Below, one piece after another: positions 17,321 through 27,067 of a stretch of DNA of 64,000 nucleotides. This stretch comes from Pseudomonas sp. Seg1 (GTDB taxonomy: Bacteria; Pseudomonadota; Gammaproteobacteria; Pseudomonadales; Pseudomonadaceae), in contig NZ_AP021903.1 of assembly GCF_018326005.1 (NCBI RefSeq), positions 4,763,001 through 4,827,000 on the forward strand. The letters are read 5' to 3'. The position numbers were made by a program, and so were the translations under genes. The notes under the pieces were generated by a model that was given only the letters and a program-made list of their open reading frames with translations, ran no database searches and had not been told where the DNA came from. The stretch's first letter is position 1; each line of letters begins with the position of its first letter.

Positions 17321-18496
17321 TCATTGCGCGTTTTGTGGAGCAGCGGCTTCCGGAGTCGGTGCAGACTCCTGCGGCGCAACCTGTGGCAGCGCTTCCGGCG
17401 CGGTGTCCGGGGATGCCGCGGGAATTGCTTCATCAGTCGCCGGAGCCGCTTCGGGCGTCGTGACCGGCGCCGGGCTGGAGCGGTAATCCGCACGTCGTTT
17501 GAGCTGGAATTCACGCACCGCACTGTTGTGCGCATCCAGATCATCCGAGAACACATGGCTACCGTCGCCGCGTGCGACAAAATACAGGCTGGTGCCTTCC
17601 ACCGGGTTCAGCGCCGCGTGAATCGCTTCACGCCCGACCATCGCAATCGGCGTCGGCGGCAAACCGGGAATCACATAGGTGTTGTACGGGGTCGGCTCCT
17701 TGAGATGAGCGCGGGTCAGTTTGCCGGTGTAGCGATCGCCCAAACCGTAGATCACCGTCGGGTCAGTCTGCAACTGCATCCCCAGCGCCATGCGGCGCAC
17801 GAAGACCCCGGCAATCTCGCCGCGCTCCTGTGGCACACCGGTTTCTTTCTCGACCAGCGAGGCCATGATCAGCGCTTGATAAGGTTCCTTGTAAGGCGCG
17901 TCGACGGAGCGTTTTTCCCACTCCTTGGCCAGCACCTCATCGAGACGGTCGAAGGCCTTTTTCAGCAGCTCGGTATCGGAGACCCCGCGCACAAAGCGGT
18001 AGGTATCGGGGAAGAAGCGGCCTTCCGGGAACAGGCCCTTGTGGCCAATCTTCGCCATCACTTCGCTGTCGCTCAGACCATTGAGGGTCTGTTCGATTTT
18101 CTCGTCTTTCGCCAGCGCGGCGCGCACCTGATGGAAATTCCAGCCCTCGACCAGCGTCAGGCTGTACTGAACCACTTCGCCACGCTTCCACAAGTCGATC
18201 AGACCGTTAACGGTCATGCCCGGCTGCATGCGGTATTCGCCGGTATGAATCGGCGTACCGGCGAGATTGAAGCGCCAGTAAATCCGCAGCCAGAACGCGT
18301 CCTTGATGATGCCATCGCTTTCAAGTCCGAGAAAGGTTCGGGTCGGTGTAGAGCCTTTCGGCACATCCAGCAGTTCTTCCTGCGTGATGTTCAGAGGCTG
18401 TTCCAGTGCACTGTGAATTTTCCAGGCGCTGGCGCCCAACAGCAGCCCTGCCAGAACCAGTCCGGTTTCCAGCAACAGCAAAAGTTTACGTCTCAC
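17321..18496 (-). CDS. mltG: Endolytic peptidoglycan transglycosylase
   Basis: This 391-residue membrane-anchored enzyme cleaves nascent glycan strands to set their length. An N-terminal transmembrane segment (LLLLLETGLVLAGLLLGAS) precedes a LysM-like region and the YceG catalytic domain with the Glu in MASLVEKETGVPQERGEIA and LGMQLQTDPTVIYGLG. The last 50 or so residues are a Pro/Ala/Glu-rich low-complexity tail absent from E. coli MltG, likely flexible and periplasmic. It starts three bases after pabC. Confidence 0.94.
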   Translation of the reverse strand: MRRKLLLLLETGLVLAGLLLGASAWKIHSALEQPLNITQEELLDVPKGSTPTRTFLGLESDGIIKDAFWLRIYWRFNLAGTPIHTGEYRMQPGMTVNGLIDLWKRGEVVQYSLTLVEGWNFHQVRAALAKDEKIEQTLNGLSDSEVMAKIGHKGLFPEGRFFPDTYRFVRGVSDTELLKKAFDRLDEVLAKEWEKRSVDAPYKEPYQALIMASLVEKETGVPQERGEIAGVFVRRMALGMQLQTDPTVIYGLGDRYTGKLTRAHLKEPTPYNTYVIPGLPPTPIAMVGREAIHAALNPVEGTSLYFVARGDGSHVFSDDLDAHNSAVREFQLKRRADYRSSPAPVTTPEAAPATDEAIPAASPDTAPEALPQVAPQESAPTPEAAAPQNAQ

Positions 18497-18499
18497 AAA

Positions 18500-19315
18500 T
18501 CAGGCATCCAGTAGGGCGCGGGCAATGGTTTGCAGTTTACGGGTGAGCGGGCCAACCGGCCAGCTCAGTGCAGCGTAGGCGCGTACCGGCCAGACGCCAT
18601 ACACGCTGTTACAGACGAAGACTTCATCGGCCCGTTGCAGCTGTTCAAGGCTGATGTCGGCCATTTGAGTGGGGATGGCCAATGAATCGGCCTGAAACAA
18701 TATTTCGGCACGCATCACCCCGGCCACGCCGCAGCGTTTCAGATCAGGGGTAATCAACACACCGTCACGCACCAGGAACAGATTGCTGAATACGCCTTCA
18801 ATGACCCGACCGGCCTGATCGAGCATCAAGCCTTCGGCATGCTCGCTGTCCTGCCATTCGGCGCGGGCGAGAACCTGTTCAAGGCGATTGAGGTGTTTGA
18901 GCCCGGCGAGCAATGGCTGTTTGGACAAGCGCGTGTTGCACGGAAACAGGCGAATGCCTTGTTCAGCATGTACAGCGGGATAAACCACAGGCGGATTGCC
19001 TTGCAGAATACGTCGGGCCTGCGCCGCAGGATCGGGCGCATAACCACGCAGGCCGTCGCCACGGGTAAGGATGAGCTTGAGCACGCCCTCCCCCATCGCG
19101 GCCGCGTAGTTCAGCAGTTCATGGCGAACCAGCTCGATATCAGTCGTGATGGCCAGACGCGTACAGCCTTCAGCCAAACGTGTCAGGTGTCGATCCAACA
19201 GCACTGGCTGACCGCAATGCACGGCGATGGTCTCGAACAGACCATCGCCGTAAGCCAGGCCGCGATCTTTCAGCGACAGAGCGTCAGCCGGTTGACCGTC
19301 GACCCAGCCGTCCAT
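18500..19315 (-). CDS. pabC: Aminodeoxychorismate lyase
   Basis: This 271-residue PLP enzyme of the branched-chain aminotransferase fold releases pyruvate from aminodeoxychorismate to form p-aminobenzoate for folate. The PLP lysine lies in LLAGLKHLNRLEQVLA, and EGVFSNLFLV and the KRCGVAGVMR segment are typical. The ATG overlaps the fabF stop by one base (TGATG), pointing to coupled translation. The fabF-pabC-mltG order is common in gammaproteobacteria. Confidence 0.93.
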   Translation of the reverse strand: MDGWVDGQPADALSLKDRGLAYGDGLFETIAVHCGQPVLLDRHLTRLAEGCTRLAITTDIELVRHELLNYAAAMGEGVLKLILTRGDGLRGYAPDPAAQARRILQGNPPVVYPAVHAEQGIRLFPCNTRLSKQPLLAGLKHLNRLEQVLARAEWQDSEHAEGLMLDQAGRVIEGVFSNLFLVRDGVLITPDLKRCGVAGVMRAEILFQADSLAIPTQMADISLEQLQRADEVFVCNSVYGVWPVRAYAALSWPVGPLTRKLQTIARALLDA

Positions 19316-20559
19316 CAGCCCGCGAACCGGCGGAATGCCAAGGTACCGTTGGTACCGCCAAAACCGAAGGAGTTGGACAGCACGACATCGATGTCCATGT
19401 TGCGCGCCGTGTGCGGCACGAAATCGAGATCGCAGCCTTCGTCCGGCTCATCAAGGTTGATGGTCGGCGGTGCCACTTGGCTGTTGATCGCCAGCACGCT
19501 GAAGATCGCCTCGACCGCGCCCGCCGCACCCAGCAGGTGACCGGTCATCGATTTGGTGGAGCTGACCGCCAGTTTGTAGGCGTGCTCACCGAACACCGAC
19601 TTGATCGCGTTGGCTTCGGCAAGGTCGCCGGCCGGGGTCGAGGTGCCGTGGGCGTTGATATATTGCACTTGATCAACGTTGATCTTCGCATCGCGCAGCG
19701 CATTGGTGATGCAGCGTGCAGCACCGGCACCGTCGGCAGGAGGCGAGGTCATGTGGAACGCATCGCCACTGGTGCCGAAACCGATCAATTCGGCGTAGAT
19801 GGTCGCACCGCGCGCTTTGGCGTGTTCAAGCTCTTCGAGCACCAGTGCCCCGGCGCCGTCGGACAGCACGAAACCGTCACGGCCCTTGTCCCATGGACGG
19901 CTGGCGCGGGTTGGTTCGTCATTGCGTGTCGAGAGTGCACGGGAAGCACCAAAGCCGCCCATGCCCAGACCGCACGCGGCCATTTCAGCACCGCCGGCAA
20001 TCATCACGTCGGCTTCGTCGTACATGATGTTGCGGGCCGCCATGCCGATGCAGTGCGTACCGGTGGTACACGCCGTGGCGATGGCGTAGTTAGGTCCCTG
20101 TGCCCCCAGGTGAATGGACAGGAAACCGGAAATCATATTGATGATCGAGCCTGGCACGAAGAATGGCGAGATTCGACGCGGGCCCGTCTCATGCAGAGTT
20201 CGGCTGGTTTCTTCGATGTTGGTCAGACCGCCGATCCCCGAACCCATGGCCACGCCAATGCGTTCACGGTTGGCGTCGGTGACTTCGAGTCCGGCATTGC
20301 GCACGGCTTGAAAGCCGGCGGCGAGGCCGTACTGAATGAACAGGTCGAGCTTGCGCGCTTCCTTGACCGACAGGTATTCCTCGACATTGAAGCCCTTTAC
20401 CGAGCCGCCAAAGCGGGTGGAATAGGCAGAAAGGTCGGTGTGTTCGATCAGACCAATGCCACTGCGGCCAGCCAGAATGCCCTGCCAACTGCTCGGCACA
20501 TCCGTGCCCAGTGGCGACAACATACCCATACCGGTGACTACGACGCGTCTACGCGACAC
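19315..20559 (-). CDS. fabF: Beta-ketoacyl-ACP synthase II
   Basis: This 414-residue condensing enzyme elongates acyl-ACP with malonyl-ACP. The catalytic triad is visible: Cys in [13 protein letters not shown], His in [13 protein letters not shown] and His in [14 protein letters not shown]. The start is GTG at 20559 ([12 protein letters not shown]), with AAAGGAGAG upstream; an in-frame ATG eleven codons earlier would cover that site and adds residues absent from the family. A hairpin terminator separates it from acpP upstream, so fabF probably receives only part of the acpP transcription. Confidence 0.95.
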   Translation of the reverse strand: MSRRRVVVTGMGMLSPLGTDVPSSWQGILAGRSGIGLIEHTDLSAYSTRFGGSVKGFNVEEYLSVKEARKLDLFIQYGLAAGFQAVRNAGLEVTDANRERIGVAMGSGIGGLTNIEETSRTLHETGPRRISPFFVPGSIINMISGFLSIHLGAQGPNYAIATACTTGTHCIGMAARNIMYDEADVMIAGGAEMAACGLGMGGFGASRALSTRNDEPTRASRPWDKGRDGFVLSDGAGALVLEELEHAKARGATIYAELIGFGTSGDAFHMTSPPADGAGAARCITNALRDAKINVDQVQYINAHGTSTPAGDLAEANAIKSVFGEHAYKLAVSSTKSMTGHLLGAAGAVEAIFSVLAINSQVAPPTINLDEPDEGCDLDFVPHTARNMDIDVVLSNSFGFGGTNGTLAFRRFAG

Positions 20560-20603
20560 AGCACTCTCCTTTTTCAAATGACGATTTTGCATCAGGCCTA
20601 AAG

Positions 20604-20638
20604 AAAAAACCGCACGCCATGATGGCAGTGCGGTTTTT
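20604..20638 (-). terminator. Intrinsic terminator between acpP and fabF
   Basis: AAAAAACCGCAC, an inner GCCATGATGGC hairpin, and GTGCGGTTTTTCC form a strong stem with T tracts on both strands. It should release much of the acpP transcript, allowing acyl carrier protein to be made in excess over FabF. Confidence 0.85.
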
Positions 20639-20667
20639 CCATGACAGCAAGCAACGATTACAAACTA

Positions 20668-20904
20668 TTACGCCTGGTGGCTAGTAACGTAGTCGATTGC
20701 AGCTTGTACAGTAGTGATCTTCTCAGCTTCTTCGTCAGGGATTTCGGTCTCGAATTCCTCTTCCAGAGCCATCACCAGCTCAACGGTGTCAAGGGAGTCG
20801 GCACCCAGGTCTTCTACGAAGGAAGCAGTGTTAACTACTTCTTCTTCTTTAACACCCAGTTGCTCGGCAACGATTTTCTTGACGCGCTCTTCGATGGTGC
20901 TCAT
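20668..20904 (-). CDS. acpP: Acyl carrier protein
   Basis: This 78-residue acidic helical protein carries growing acyl chains on a 4'-phosphopantetheine attached to Ser in the [16 protein letters not shown] motif (GADSLD, Ser37). It is the central carrier for the adjacent fab enzymes and for lipid A and phospholipid synthesis. AGGAG lies 13 bases before the ATG, with a second weak AAGG just before it. It is flanked by its own promoter and a terminator. Confidence 0.97.
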   Translation of the reverse strand: MSTIEERVKKIVAEQLGVKEEEVVNTASFVEDLGADSLDTVELVMALEEEFETEIPDEEAEKITTVQAAIDYVTSHQA

Positions 20905-20956
20905 ACCTTGTTTTCACTCCTAATGGACAAATTCAGGCAGCTGGCCAGTGGGTAAG

Positions 20957-20984
20957 TGTATAGAAAGACTTTTCAGCTTTTCAA
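20957..20984 (-). promoter_or_regulatory. Probable sigma70 promoter of acpP
   Basis: TTGAAA (20984-20979) and TATACA (20962-20957) are spaced by 16 bases on the minus strand, about 50 bases upstream of the acpP ATG. The rest of the fabG-acpP gap (about 200 bases) is AT-rich with no other feature seen. Confidence 0.6.
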
Positions 20985-21100
20985 CTGAAAGCTTCACTCC
21001 TCAAACCCTACGGCCCTCTGCCTATAAATAGATTGCAGCTTTATAACGGATTTTAGACAGCTCGTATGACATTTTTTTGAAGCAATCCGTCACATTTTAC

Positions 21101-21841
21101 TTACATGTACATCCCACCGTTCACCGGGATTGTAGCCCCAGTGACGTATGCCGCACCGTCGGATGCAAGAAAAGCGACCACAGACGCGATCTCTTGAGCT
21201 TGTCCCAGACGACCCAGCGGAATCTGCGTCTGCAAGGCTTCACGCTGTGCTTCAGGCAGCTCGCGCGTCATATCGGTGTCGATAAACCCTGGGGTTACCG
21301 AGTTGACCGTAATCGAACGCGAACCGACTTCACGCGCCATTGCACGGCTGAAACCTTCCAGACCGGCCTTGGCGGCTGCATAGTTTACTTGGCCTGCGTT
21401 GCCCATGGCACCCACCACCGAGCCAATACTGATAATTCGACCCCAACGGGCCTTGGTCATGCCGCGCAAAACGCCCTTGGACAGGCGATACAGACTGTTC
21501 AGGTTGGTATCGATGACGTCATACCATTCGTCATCTTTCATGCGCATCATCAGGTTATCGCGGGTGATGCCGGCATTATTGACCAGAATTGCCGGCGCAC
21601 CGAACTGCTCCTGAATGCTTGCGATGACTTTGCTGACCGACTCGTCGCTGGTGACGTTGAGTTCCAGACCAGTACCCTGAATGCCATGCTCTTTCAGCGT
21701 GGCAGCAATCGCCTCGGCGCCCTTGGCGGAAGTCGCGGTGCCAACCACGATGGCGCCCTGACGGCCCAGCTCCAGTGCGATAGCCTGGCCGATACCGCGG
21801 CTTGCACCGGTGACCAGTGCAACTTTACCTTGCAGACTCAT
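21101..21841 (-). CDS. fabG: 3-oxoacyl-ACP reductase
   Basis: This 246-residue SDR enzyme reduces 3-oxoacyl-ACP with NADPH. It has TGASRGIG for cofactor binding, NNAGITRDNLMMRM, the Ser in SIGSVVGAMG and Tyr/Lys in NYAAAKAGLEGF, and ends GGMYM as is typical. The ATG at 21841 (MSLQGKVALVTG) follows AGGAGAAAC. It lies 16 bases after fabD. Confidence 0.96.
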   Translation of the reverse strand: MSLQGKVALVTGASRGIGQAIALELGRQGAIVVGTATSAKGAEAIAATLKEHGIQGTGLELNVTSDESVSKVIASIQEQFGAPAILVNNAGITRDNLMMRMKDDEWYDVIDTNLNSLYRLSKGVLRGMTKARWGRIISIGSVVGAMGNAGQVNYAAAKAGLEGFSRAMAREVGSRSITVNSVTPGFIDTDMTRELPEAQREALQTQIPLGRLGQAQEIASVVAFLASDGAAYVTGATIPVNGGMYM

Positions 21842-21857
21842 GCAAGTTTCTCCTGAT

Positions 21858-22796
21858 TCAGGCTTGCGCTGCGCGAGCGGCAGCGAAAGCGTCTGGGGTA
21901 TTGAGGTTGGAAGTCGCAACGCCTTCGGCGCAACGCTTGTTCAGGCCGGCCAGGACTTTGCCCGGGCCGCACTCGACCAGATTGGTCGCGCCCTTGGCTG
22001 CAAGGGTCTGAACGGATTCGACCCAGCGTACTGGTTTGTAGAGTTGTTCGAGCAGATCACGCTTGAGGGTTTCCAGATCGGCCGGCACTTGTGCGCTGAC
22101 GTTCTGTACCACCGGGATCTGCGGCGCCTGCCAGTCGATGGCGGCGATGGATTCGGCAAAGCGCTCAGCCGCCGGACGCATCAGCTCGCAGTGCGATGGC
22201 ACGCTTACTGGCAACGGCATGGCACGTTTGGCGCCACGGGCCTTGCAGCCTTCGATGGCGCGCTCGACGGCAGCCTTGGCACCGGCGATGACCACTTGGC
22301 CCGGCGAGTTGAAGTTGACGGCGCTGACCACTTCACCCTGCGCCGCTTCAGCGCAGGCTGCCAGCACATCAGCGTCCTCCAGACCGAGAATGGCAGCCAT
22401 GCCGCCCTGCCCCGCTGGAACCGCTTCCTGCATCAGTTGACCACGGCGCTCAACGAGCTTGACCGCGTCAGCCAACGTCAGGCTGCCGGCAGCGACCAGT
22501 GCGCTGTATTCACCCAGGCTGTGACCGGCAACAAATGCCGGACGCGCGCCACCTTCCGCCAGCCACAGACGCCACAGGGCAATCGAGGCGGTCAGAATGG
22601 CCGGTTGGGTTTTATCGGTTTGATTGAGCAGCTCTTCCGGGCCCTGCTGGGTCAACGCCCACAGGTCATAGCCCAGAGCAGCAGAGGCTTCTTGGAAAGT
22701 TTCGAGGATCAGCGGATGTTCCGCGCCCAGCTCGGCCAGCATGCCGAGGGACTGCGAACCCTGTCCTGGAAAGACGAATGCGAGGGAAGCAGACAT
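21858..22796 (-). CDS. fabD: Malonyl-CoA:ACP transacylase
   Basis: This 312-residue enzyme moves malonyl groups from CoA to ACP. The nucleophile is in GHSLGEYSALVA, the QGSQ motif lies at the N terminus (FVFPGQGSQSLGM), and the catalytic His is in PVSVPSHCELM. The ATG at 22796 (MSASLAF) follows AGGGGC. The 123-base gap to plsX includes a short GCCCCGCTTGGGGAC hairpin, so some independent control is possible. Confidence 0.96.
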   Translation of the reverse strand: MSASLAFVFPGQGSQSLGMLAELGAEHPLILETFQEASAALGYDLWALTQQGPEELLNQTDKTQPAILTASIALWRLWLAEGGARPAFVAGHSLGEYSALVAAGSLTLADAVKLVERRGQLMQEAVPAGQGGMAAILGLEDADVLAACAEAAQGEVVSAVNFNSPGQVVIAGAKAAVERAIEGCKARGAKRAMPLPVSVPSHCELMRPAAERFAESIAAIDWQAPQIPVVQNVSAQVPADLETLKRDLLEQLYKPVRWVESVQTLAAKGATNLVECGPGKVLAGLNKRCAEGVATSNLNTPDAFAAARAAQA

Positions 22797-22919
22797 GTAA
22801 CAAGCCCCTAATGATCTTGTCGTCGGAAAATGACGCCCCGCTTGGGGACGCAAGAAACTGACAGTTGGATGGCCCTTTGAACCGGGCGGTCACATTTAAG
22901 CATTGTCGGACGAAAACGC

Positions 22920-23930
22920 CTAAGACAACAAATCCTCCAGACGACCGTGGAGGCGCTCGGGAAGATTCTCCTGAATCTCGATCAATGCGCGCTGAATCGC
23001 ACTCTGAAAGCCCTGAACCCCGGCCGAACCGTGACTTTTCACGACAATACCCTGCAAGCCGAGAAAGCTTGCGCCGTTATGTCGCGCCGGCGCCAGATCA
23101 GCCTGCAAGCGTTTCATCAGCGGCAACGCCAAGGCGCCGACCGCACGCGAGGCAAAGTTCTTTTTGAACAGCGCTTCGATCCGTGCAGCAATCATCGTTG
23201 CCAACCCTTCGCTGGACTTGAGCAGGATATTGCCGACAAAACCGTCACAGACCACCACATCCGCTTCGCCGCGATACAGACCATCGCCCTCGACAAACCC
23301 GATGTAGTTGATGCCACGAGCAGCCTGCAGCAGCGTTGCCGCCAGTTTTACCTGCTGATTACCCTTGATGTCTTCGGTGCCGATATTCAGCAACGCCACG
23401 CGCGGACGAGCGATACCCAGCGTTTGCGCTGCCACCGAGCCCATCACCGCGAACTGCAATAAATGCTCAGCACTGCAATCGACGTTGGCGCCAAGGTCGA
23501 GCAACTGGCAATAACCCTTTTGCGTCGGGATCGCGGCAACCATGGCGGGACGATCAATACCCGGCAGAGTTTTCAAAACGAACCGCGACAAGGCCATCAA
23601 CGCACCGGTATTGCCGGCACTGACGCAGGCTTGCGCCTTGCCATCGCGCACCAGCTCAAGGGCGACACGCATCGACGAATCCGGCTTGCCACGCAGCGCC
23701 TGGGTCGGTTTTTCGTCCATGGTGATGACTTCGCTCGCCGCAACAATCGTCAGGCGCGCGCGATCGGCAGCCGATTGGCCGTTGATCAATTCTTCAAGAA
23801 GGGAGGGTTGACCGACAAGGGTCAGGTGCAGCGAGGGCGTAGCAGAAAGGCAAGCAAGGCTGGCCTGAACAATGCTGCGGGGACCGAAGTCCCCGCCCAT
23901 TGCGTCAATCGCGATGACTTGAGCGGACAA
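22920..23930 (-). CDS. plsX: Phosphate acyltransferase
   Basis: This 336-residue enzyme makes acyl-phosphate from acyl-ACP for phospholipid synthesis. It opens [17 protein letters not shown], carries [11 protein letters not shown] and [27 protein letters not shown], all typical. It starts four bases after rpmF, the conserved rpmF-plsX-fabD-fabG order. Confidence 0.96.
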   Translation of the reverse strand: MSAQVIAIDAMGGDFGPRSIVQASLACLSATPSLHLTLVGQPSLLEELINGQSAADRARLTIVAASEVITMDEKPTQALRGKPDSSMRVALELVRDGKAQACVSAGNTGALMALSRFVLKTLPGIDRPAMVAAIPTQKGYCQLLDLGANVDCSAEHLLQFAVMGSVAAQTLGIARPRVALLNIGTEDIKGNQQVKLAATLLQAARGINYIGFVEGDGLYRGEADVVVCDGFVGNILLKSSEGLATMIAARIEALFKKNFASRAVGALALPLMKRLQADLAPARHNGASFLGLQGIVVKSHGSAGVQGFQSAIQRALIEIQENLPERLHGRLEDLLS

Positions 23931-23934
23931 GTGA

Positions 23935-24117
23935 TTACTCGTCAGCGCCCTTGTCGATCACTTTACGGCCACGGTATACGCCTTCTGGCGATACGTGGTG
24001 ACGCAGGTGAACTTCACCAGTGGTTTTTTCTACAGACAGAGTGCTAGCCTCGAGAGCGTCGTGCGAACGGCGCATGTCACGGGCAGAGCGGGATTTTTTG
24101 TTCTGCTGAACAGCCAT
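23935..24117 (-). CDS. rpmF: 50S ribosomal protein L32
   Basis: This 60-residue basic protein ([20 protein letters not shown]...) is L32 of the large ribosomal subunit. The zinc cysteines seen in some L32 proteins are absent, as usual for pseudomonads. It lies 13 bases after yceD. Confidence 0.97.
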
Positions 24118-24130
24118 AATTGATTAACTC

Positions 24131-24658
24131 CTAAACGTTTGGGTCACGCTTTAACTGCGCCAATACACTGAACGGGTTGGACCGCGTTACCTCGTCCTCG
24201 CTCGGTTCGGGCTCATCTGCTCCCGCCGGCTGCTGGCATTCTTCCGGATGATGAGCAGGCACAATAGGCAAGGCAAGCAGAAGCTCTTCCTCGACCAGTG
24301 ACTGCAGATCCAATGGATCTTCGCCCAGTTCCAGCACGTCATAACCTTTCGGTAACGACTGGGTATTCGCACCCTCCTTCACCACAGCGTAACTGCATTC
24401 GCTATGGATCGGCAGGGTGACCAGCTCAAGACAACGCTGGCAAACCATTTTGACTTCGGTGTCGATAAAGCTGTGGATCACCACAGATTTACGTTCATCT
24501 CGTTCAAAAACGAATTTCGCCTGCACCGTACCGACATCGTCGGAAAGCGGGTCGCAGAGTCTCTTCAAATCGGCCAGCAGCAGTTCACCTTGAAGGGTGG
24601 TGCCACGGTCAGCCAATTTGCGCGGGTCAACGTGAGGTGGAATCGGGTCATTCAACAT
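24131..24658 (-). CDS. yceD: YceD-family protein, 23S rRNA accumulation factor (DUF177)
   Basis: This 175-residue acidic protein has the DUF177 pattern, with MVCQRCLELVTLPI in the middle and a conserved end NPFSVLAQLKRD. The family is linked to 23S rRNA levels in E. coli, usually beside rpmF. The start MLNDPIPPHVDP aligns with the E. coli N terminus as remembered. A consensus promoter ends about ten bases upstream, so the transcript would have almost no 5' leader; no Shine-Dalgarno is possible. Confidence 0.9.
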   Translation of the reverse strand: MLNDPIPPHVDPRKLADRGTTLQGELLLADLKRLCDPLSDDVGTVQAKFVFERDERKSVVIHSFIDTEVKMVCQRCLELVTLPIHSECSYAVVKEGANTQSLPKGYDVLELGEDPLDLQSLVEEELLLALPIVPAHHPEECQQPAGADEPEPSEDEVTRSNPFSVLAQLKRDPNV

Positions 24659-24667
24659 AGGCGCAGC

Positions 24668-24695
24668 ATTATAGGGATGCACCCACCCATGTCAA
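24668..24695 (-). promoter_or_regulatory. Consensus sigma70 promoter of yceD-rpmF-plsX-fabDG
   Basis: TTGACA (24695-24690), a 16-base spacer and TATAAT (24673-24668) match both consensus hexamers exactly. The expected start, 24660-24662, is only two to four bases before the yceD ATG. Confidence 0.82.
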
Positions 24696-24763
24696 AGGAA
24701 ATTGTGCCCTGTCCGTCACTTGCGTGCCTCCGTTAGAATTCGCACCTGCCTCAGGAGACGCGA

Positions 24764-25342
24764 ATGCTGCCTTTATTACTTGCTTCAAGCTCGACTTATC
24801 GCCGGGAACTGCTCGCCCGTCTGCACCTGCCGTTCCTCTGCAGTTCACCGGATATCGATGAAAGTCACCGCCCGGGCGAGTCGGCCATCGAACTGGTCAA
24901 ACGTCTCGCCGAACAGAAAGCCCGGGCGCTGACTGACAGCCACCCCGCTCATCTGATTATCGGCTCGGACCAGGTGGCAGTGCTCGGCGAGCAGATCATC
25001 GGCAAGCCGCACACCTTCGAGAAGGCCCGCGAACAGCTTTTGGCCGCCAGCGGTGCCAGCGTGACCTTCCTGACCGGCCTGGCGCTGCTCAACAGCCAGA
25101 CTGGCCAATGTCAGATCGACTGCGTGCCCTTCACCGTGCACATGCGCCAGCTCGATCAGTCGCGCATCGAGCGCTATTTACGCATCGAGCAACCTTACGA
25201 CTGCGCTGGCAGCTTCAAAGCTGAAGGCCTCGGCGTAAGCCTGTTTCAATCCACCGAAGGCCCTGACGCCACCAGCCTGATCGGCCTACCGCTGATTCGC
25301 CTGATCGACATGCTGCTGGCTGAAGGCGTGCAGATTCCCTGA
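24764..25342 (+). CDS. Maf-like nucleotide pyrophosphatase (YceF type)
   Basis: This 192-residue Maf/Ham1-fold protein opens LLASSSTYRRELL and has GSDQVAVL and an FKAEGLGVSLF segment, features of the YceF subgroup that hydrolyses 7-methyl-GTP. It probably removes modified nucleotides from the pool. AGGAG precedes the ATG. It is divergent from yceD and ends in a strong hairpin. Confidence 0.9.
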   Translation: MLPLLLASSSTYRRELLARLHLPFLCSSPDIDESHRPGESAIELVKRLAEQKARALTDSHPAHLIIGSDQVAVLGEQIIGKPHTFEKAREQLLAASGASVTFLTGLALLNSQTGQCQIDCVPFTVHMRQLDQSRIERYLRIEQPYDCAGSFKAEGLGVSLFQSTEGPDATSLIGLPLIRLIDMLLAEGVQIP

Positions 25343-25347
25343 GCCAC

Positions 25348-25375
25348 AAAAAACCGGCCATCAAGGCCGGTTTTT
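25348..25375. terminator. Bidirectional terminator between maf and sppA
   Basis: AAAAAACCGGCC-ATCAA-GGCCGGTTTTT serves the converging maf and sppA transcripts. Confidence 0.88.
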
Positions 25376-25390
25376 CCATGCCGCGATTTC

Positions 25391-26380
25391 TTAGCGCAGC
25401 GAAGGCCCGTGAAAACCCATCCACATCGCCAACTGCTCAGCCACGCTTGCACCAAGCTTCTTCGAGAAGCGATCGAATGGCGACTCCTGAACAGTGAAGT
25501 CCACCAGCTCTTTCTCGCCAATCACATCACGCGCAACAGAGCTGGCGTTACCCAGACCATCGATCAACCCCAGCGGCAGCGCCTGCTCGCCCGACCAGAC
25601 CAGCCCGGAGAACAGCTCCGGATGCTCTTTGTCTTTCAGACGATCACCACGACCCTGCTTGACGCTATTGATGAACTGCTTGTGCGTGGTATCCAGCACG
25701 CTTTGCCAGAACGCAGTTTCTTCCGGCTTTTGCGGCTGAAACGGATCAAGGAACGATTTGTGCTCACCCGACGTGTACGTACGGCGCTCGACACCCAGCT
25801 TCTCCATGGTGCCGACAAAACCATAACCCGCTGCTGTTACGCCGATGGAACCGACCAGGCTCGCCTTGTCGGCGTAAATCTGATCTGCCGCGCTGGCGAT
25901 GTAATACGCACCGGACGCACCGAGATCGGAAATCACCGCATAGACCTTGGTATCCGGATGCAGACCGCGCAAACGCTTGATCTCGTCGTAGACGTAACCC
26001 GACTGCACCGGACTGCCACCCGGGCTGTTAATGCGCAGGATCACACCCTTGACCTTCTTGTCCTCGAACGCAGCACGCAGGCTGCCGACGATGTTGTCGG
26101 CACTGGCCGGTTCTTTGTCGGCGATCATGCCGGTAACGTCGATCAGCGCGGTGTAGTTCGGGCCACGGGTGGCGCTCTTTTCCATGTCCATCAACGGCGT
26201 GAACAGGATCAGCGCAACAAACAGATAAACAAACGTCAGCAGCTTGAAGAAGATCCCCCAACGCCGCGAACGACGCTGCTCCTGGACGCCGGCCAGCAGG
26301 GTCTTTTCCAACAGCTTCCAGCTTTTCTCGTCACCGCCGTCGGCCTCTGCCTTGGCCGGCGCCTTCCATTCATCGGTCAT
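25391..26380 (-). CDS. sppA: Signal peptide peptidase, S49 family
   Basis: This 329-residue short-form SppA has a single transmembrane segment (FFKLLTFVYLFVALILFTP, about residues 45-63) and an S49 serine protease domain with the nucleophile in SDLGASGAYYIASAADQIYA and SPGGSPVQSG. It degrades remnant signal peptides in the membrane. The ATG at 26380 (MTDEWKAP) follows GGGGTGG. It lies 24 bases after the phosphatase gene. Confidence 0.9.
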   Translation of the reverse strand: MTDEWKAPAKAEADGGDEKSWKLLEKTLLAGVQEQRRSRRWGIFFKLLTFVYLFVALILFTPLMDMEKSATRGPNYTALIDVTGMIADKEPASADNIVGSLRAAFEDKKVKGVILRINSPGGSPVQSGYVYDEIKRLRGLHPDTKVYAVISDLGASGAYYIASAADQIYADKASLVGSIGVTAAGYGFVGTMEKLGVERRTYTSGEHKSFLDPFQPQKPEETAFWQSVLDTTHKQFINSVKQGRGDRLKDKEHPELFSGLVWSGEQALPLGLIDGLGNASSVARDVIGEKELVDFTVQESPFDRFSKKLGASVAEQLAMWMGFHGPSLR

Positions 26381-26404
26381 GCCATCCACCCCAGCAAAAT
26401 CGTA

Positions 26405-27067
26405 TTAAGCCCGCTGACCCAGCCAGGCATGCAATTCGGAAAAACGGTCGATCGACAGGCGCGGCTCGTACTGCTGCAGCGATTCGATCGATTGCGCGCC
26501 ATAACTGACCGCCACAGATGCCATGCCCGCATTGCGCGCCATCAGCAGATCGAAGGACGAATCCCCTACCATCAGCGCCTGATCGGCACGCACACCACAA
26601 TGCGCAAGGATCTGCTCCAGCATCAGAGGGTGTGGCTTGCTGGCAGTTTCATCGGCAGCGCGGGTGATATCGAAATAATCTTCCCAGCCATTGGCCTTGA
26701 GCACCCGATCCAGTCCGCGCCGATTCTTGCCGGTCGCGACGGCCAGGTGATAGCCCTGCTCACGAAAGGATGCCATCGACTCAACGACACCCTCGAACAA
26801 CGGCGAGGGCACAGCTTCTGCAGCGATGTAGTGATCGGCGTAATACTCGCGAAACGCGATCATTTCCGCATCGCTGATCTCGGGATACAACGTGCGAATT
26901 GCCTCGGGCAAGCCCAGACCGATGATGCCTTTGACGGCAAAATCGTCGCGCAACTCGAAACCGGAACGCTCGGACGCCGAATGCATCGCCTCGACGATCC
27001 GATGAATGGAATCAGCCAGCGTGCCGTCCCAATCGAAAATCAGCAGTTTGTAATCAGATGGGCGCAC
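26405..27067 (-). CDS. HAD-family phosphatase (phosphoglycolate phosphatase-like)
   Basis: This 220-residue HAD hydrolase has the DWDGTLADS nucleophile motif near residue 12, the Lys region ASKPHPLML, and [16 protein letters not shown] with the metal-binding aspartates. Substrate is uncertain: phosphoglycolate phosphatases and nucleotide phosphatases share this form. The start is GTG at 27067, overlapping the rluC stop by 14 bases; no ATG lies nearby in frame. It is within the rluC-phosphatase-sppA unit. Confidence 0.87.
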   Translation of the reverse strand: MRPSDYKLLIFDWDGTLADSIHRIVEAMHSASERSGFELRDDFAVKGIIGLGLPEAIRTLYPEISDAEMIAFREYYADHYIAAEAVPSPLFEGVVESMASFREQGYHLAVATGKNRRGLDRVLKANGWEDYFDITRAADETASKPHPLMLEQILAHCGVRADQALMVGDSSFDLLMARNAGMASVAVSYGAQSIESLQQYEPRLSIDRFSELHAWLGQRA

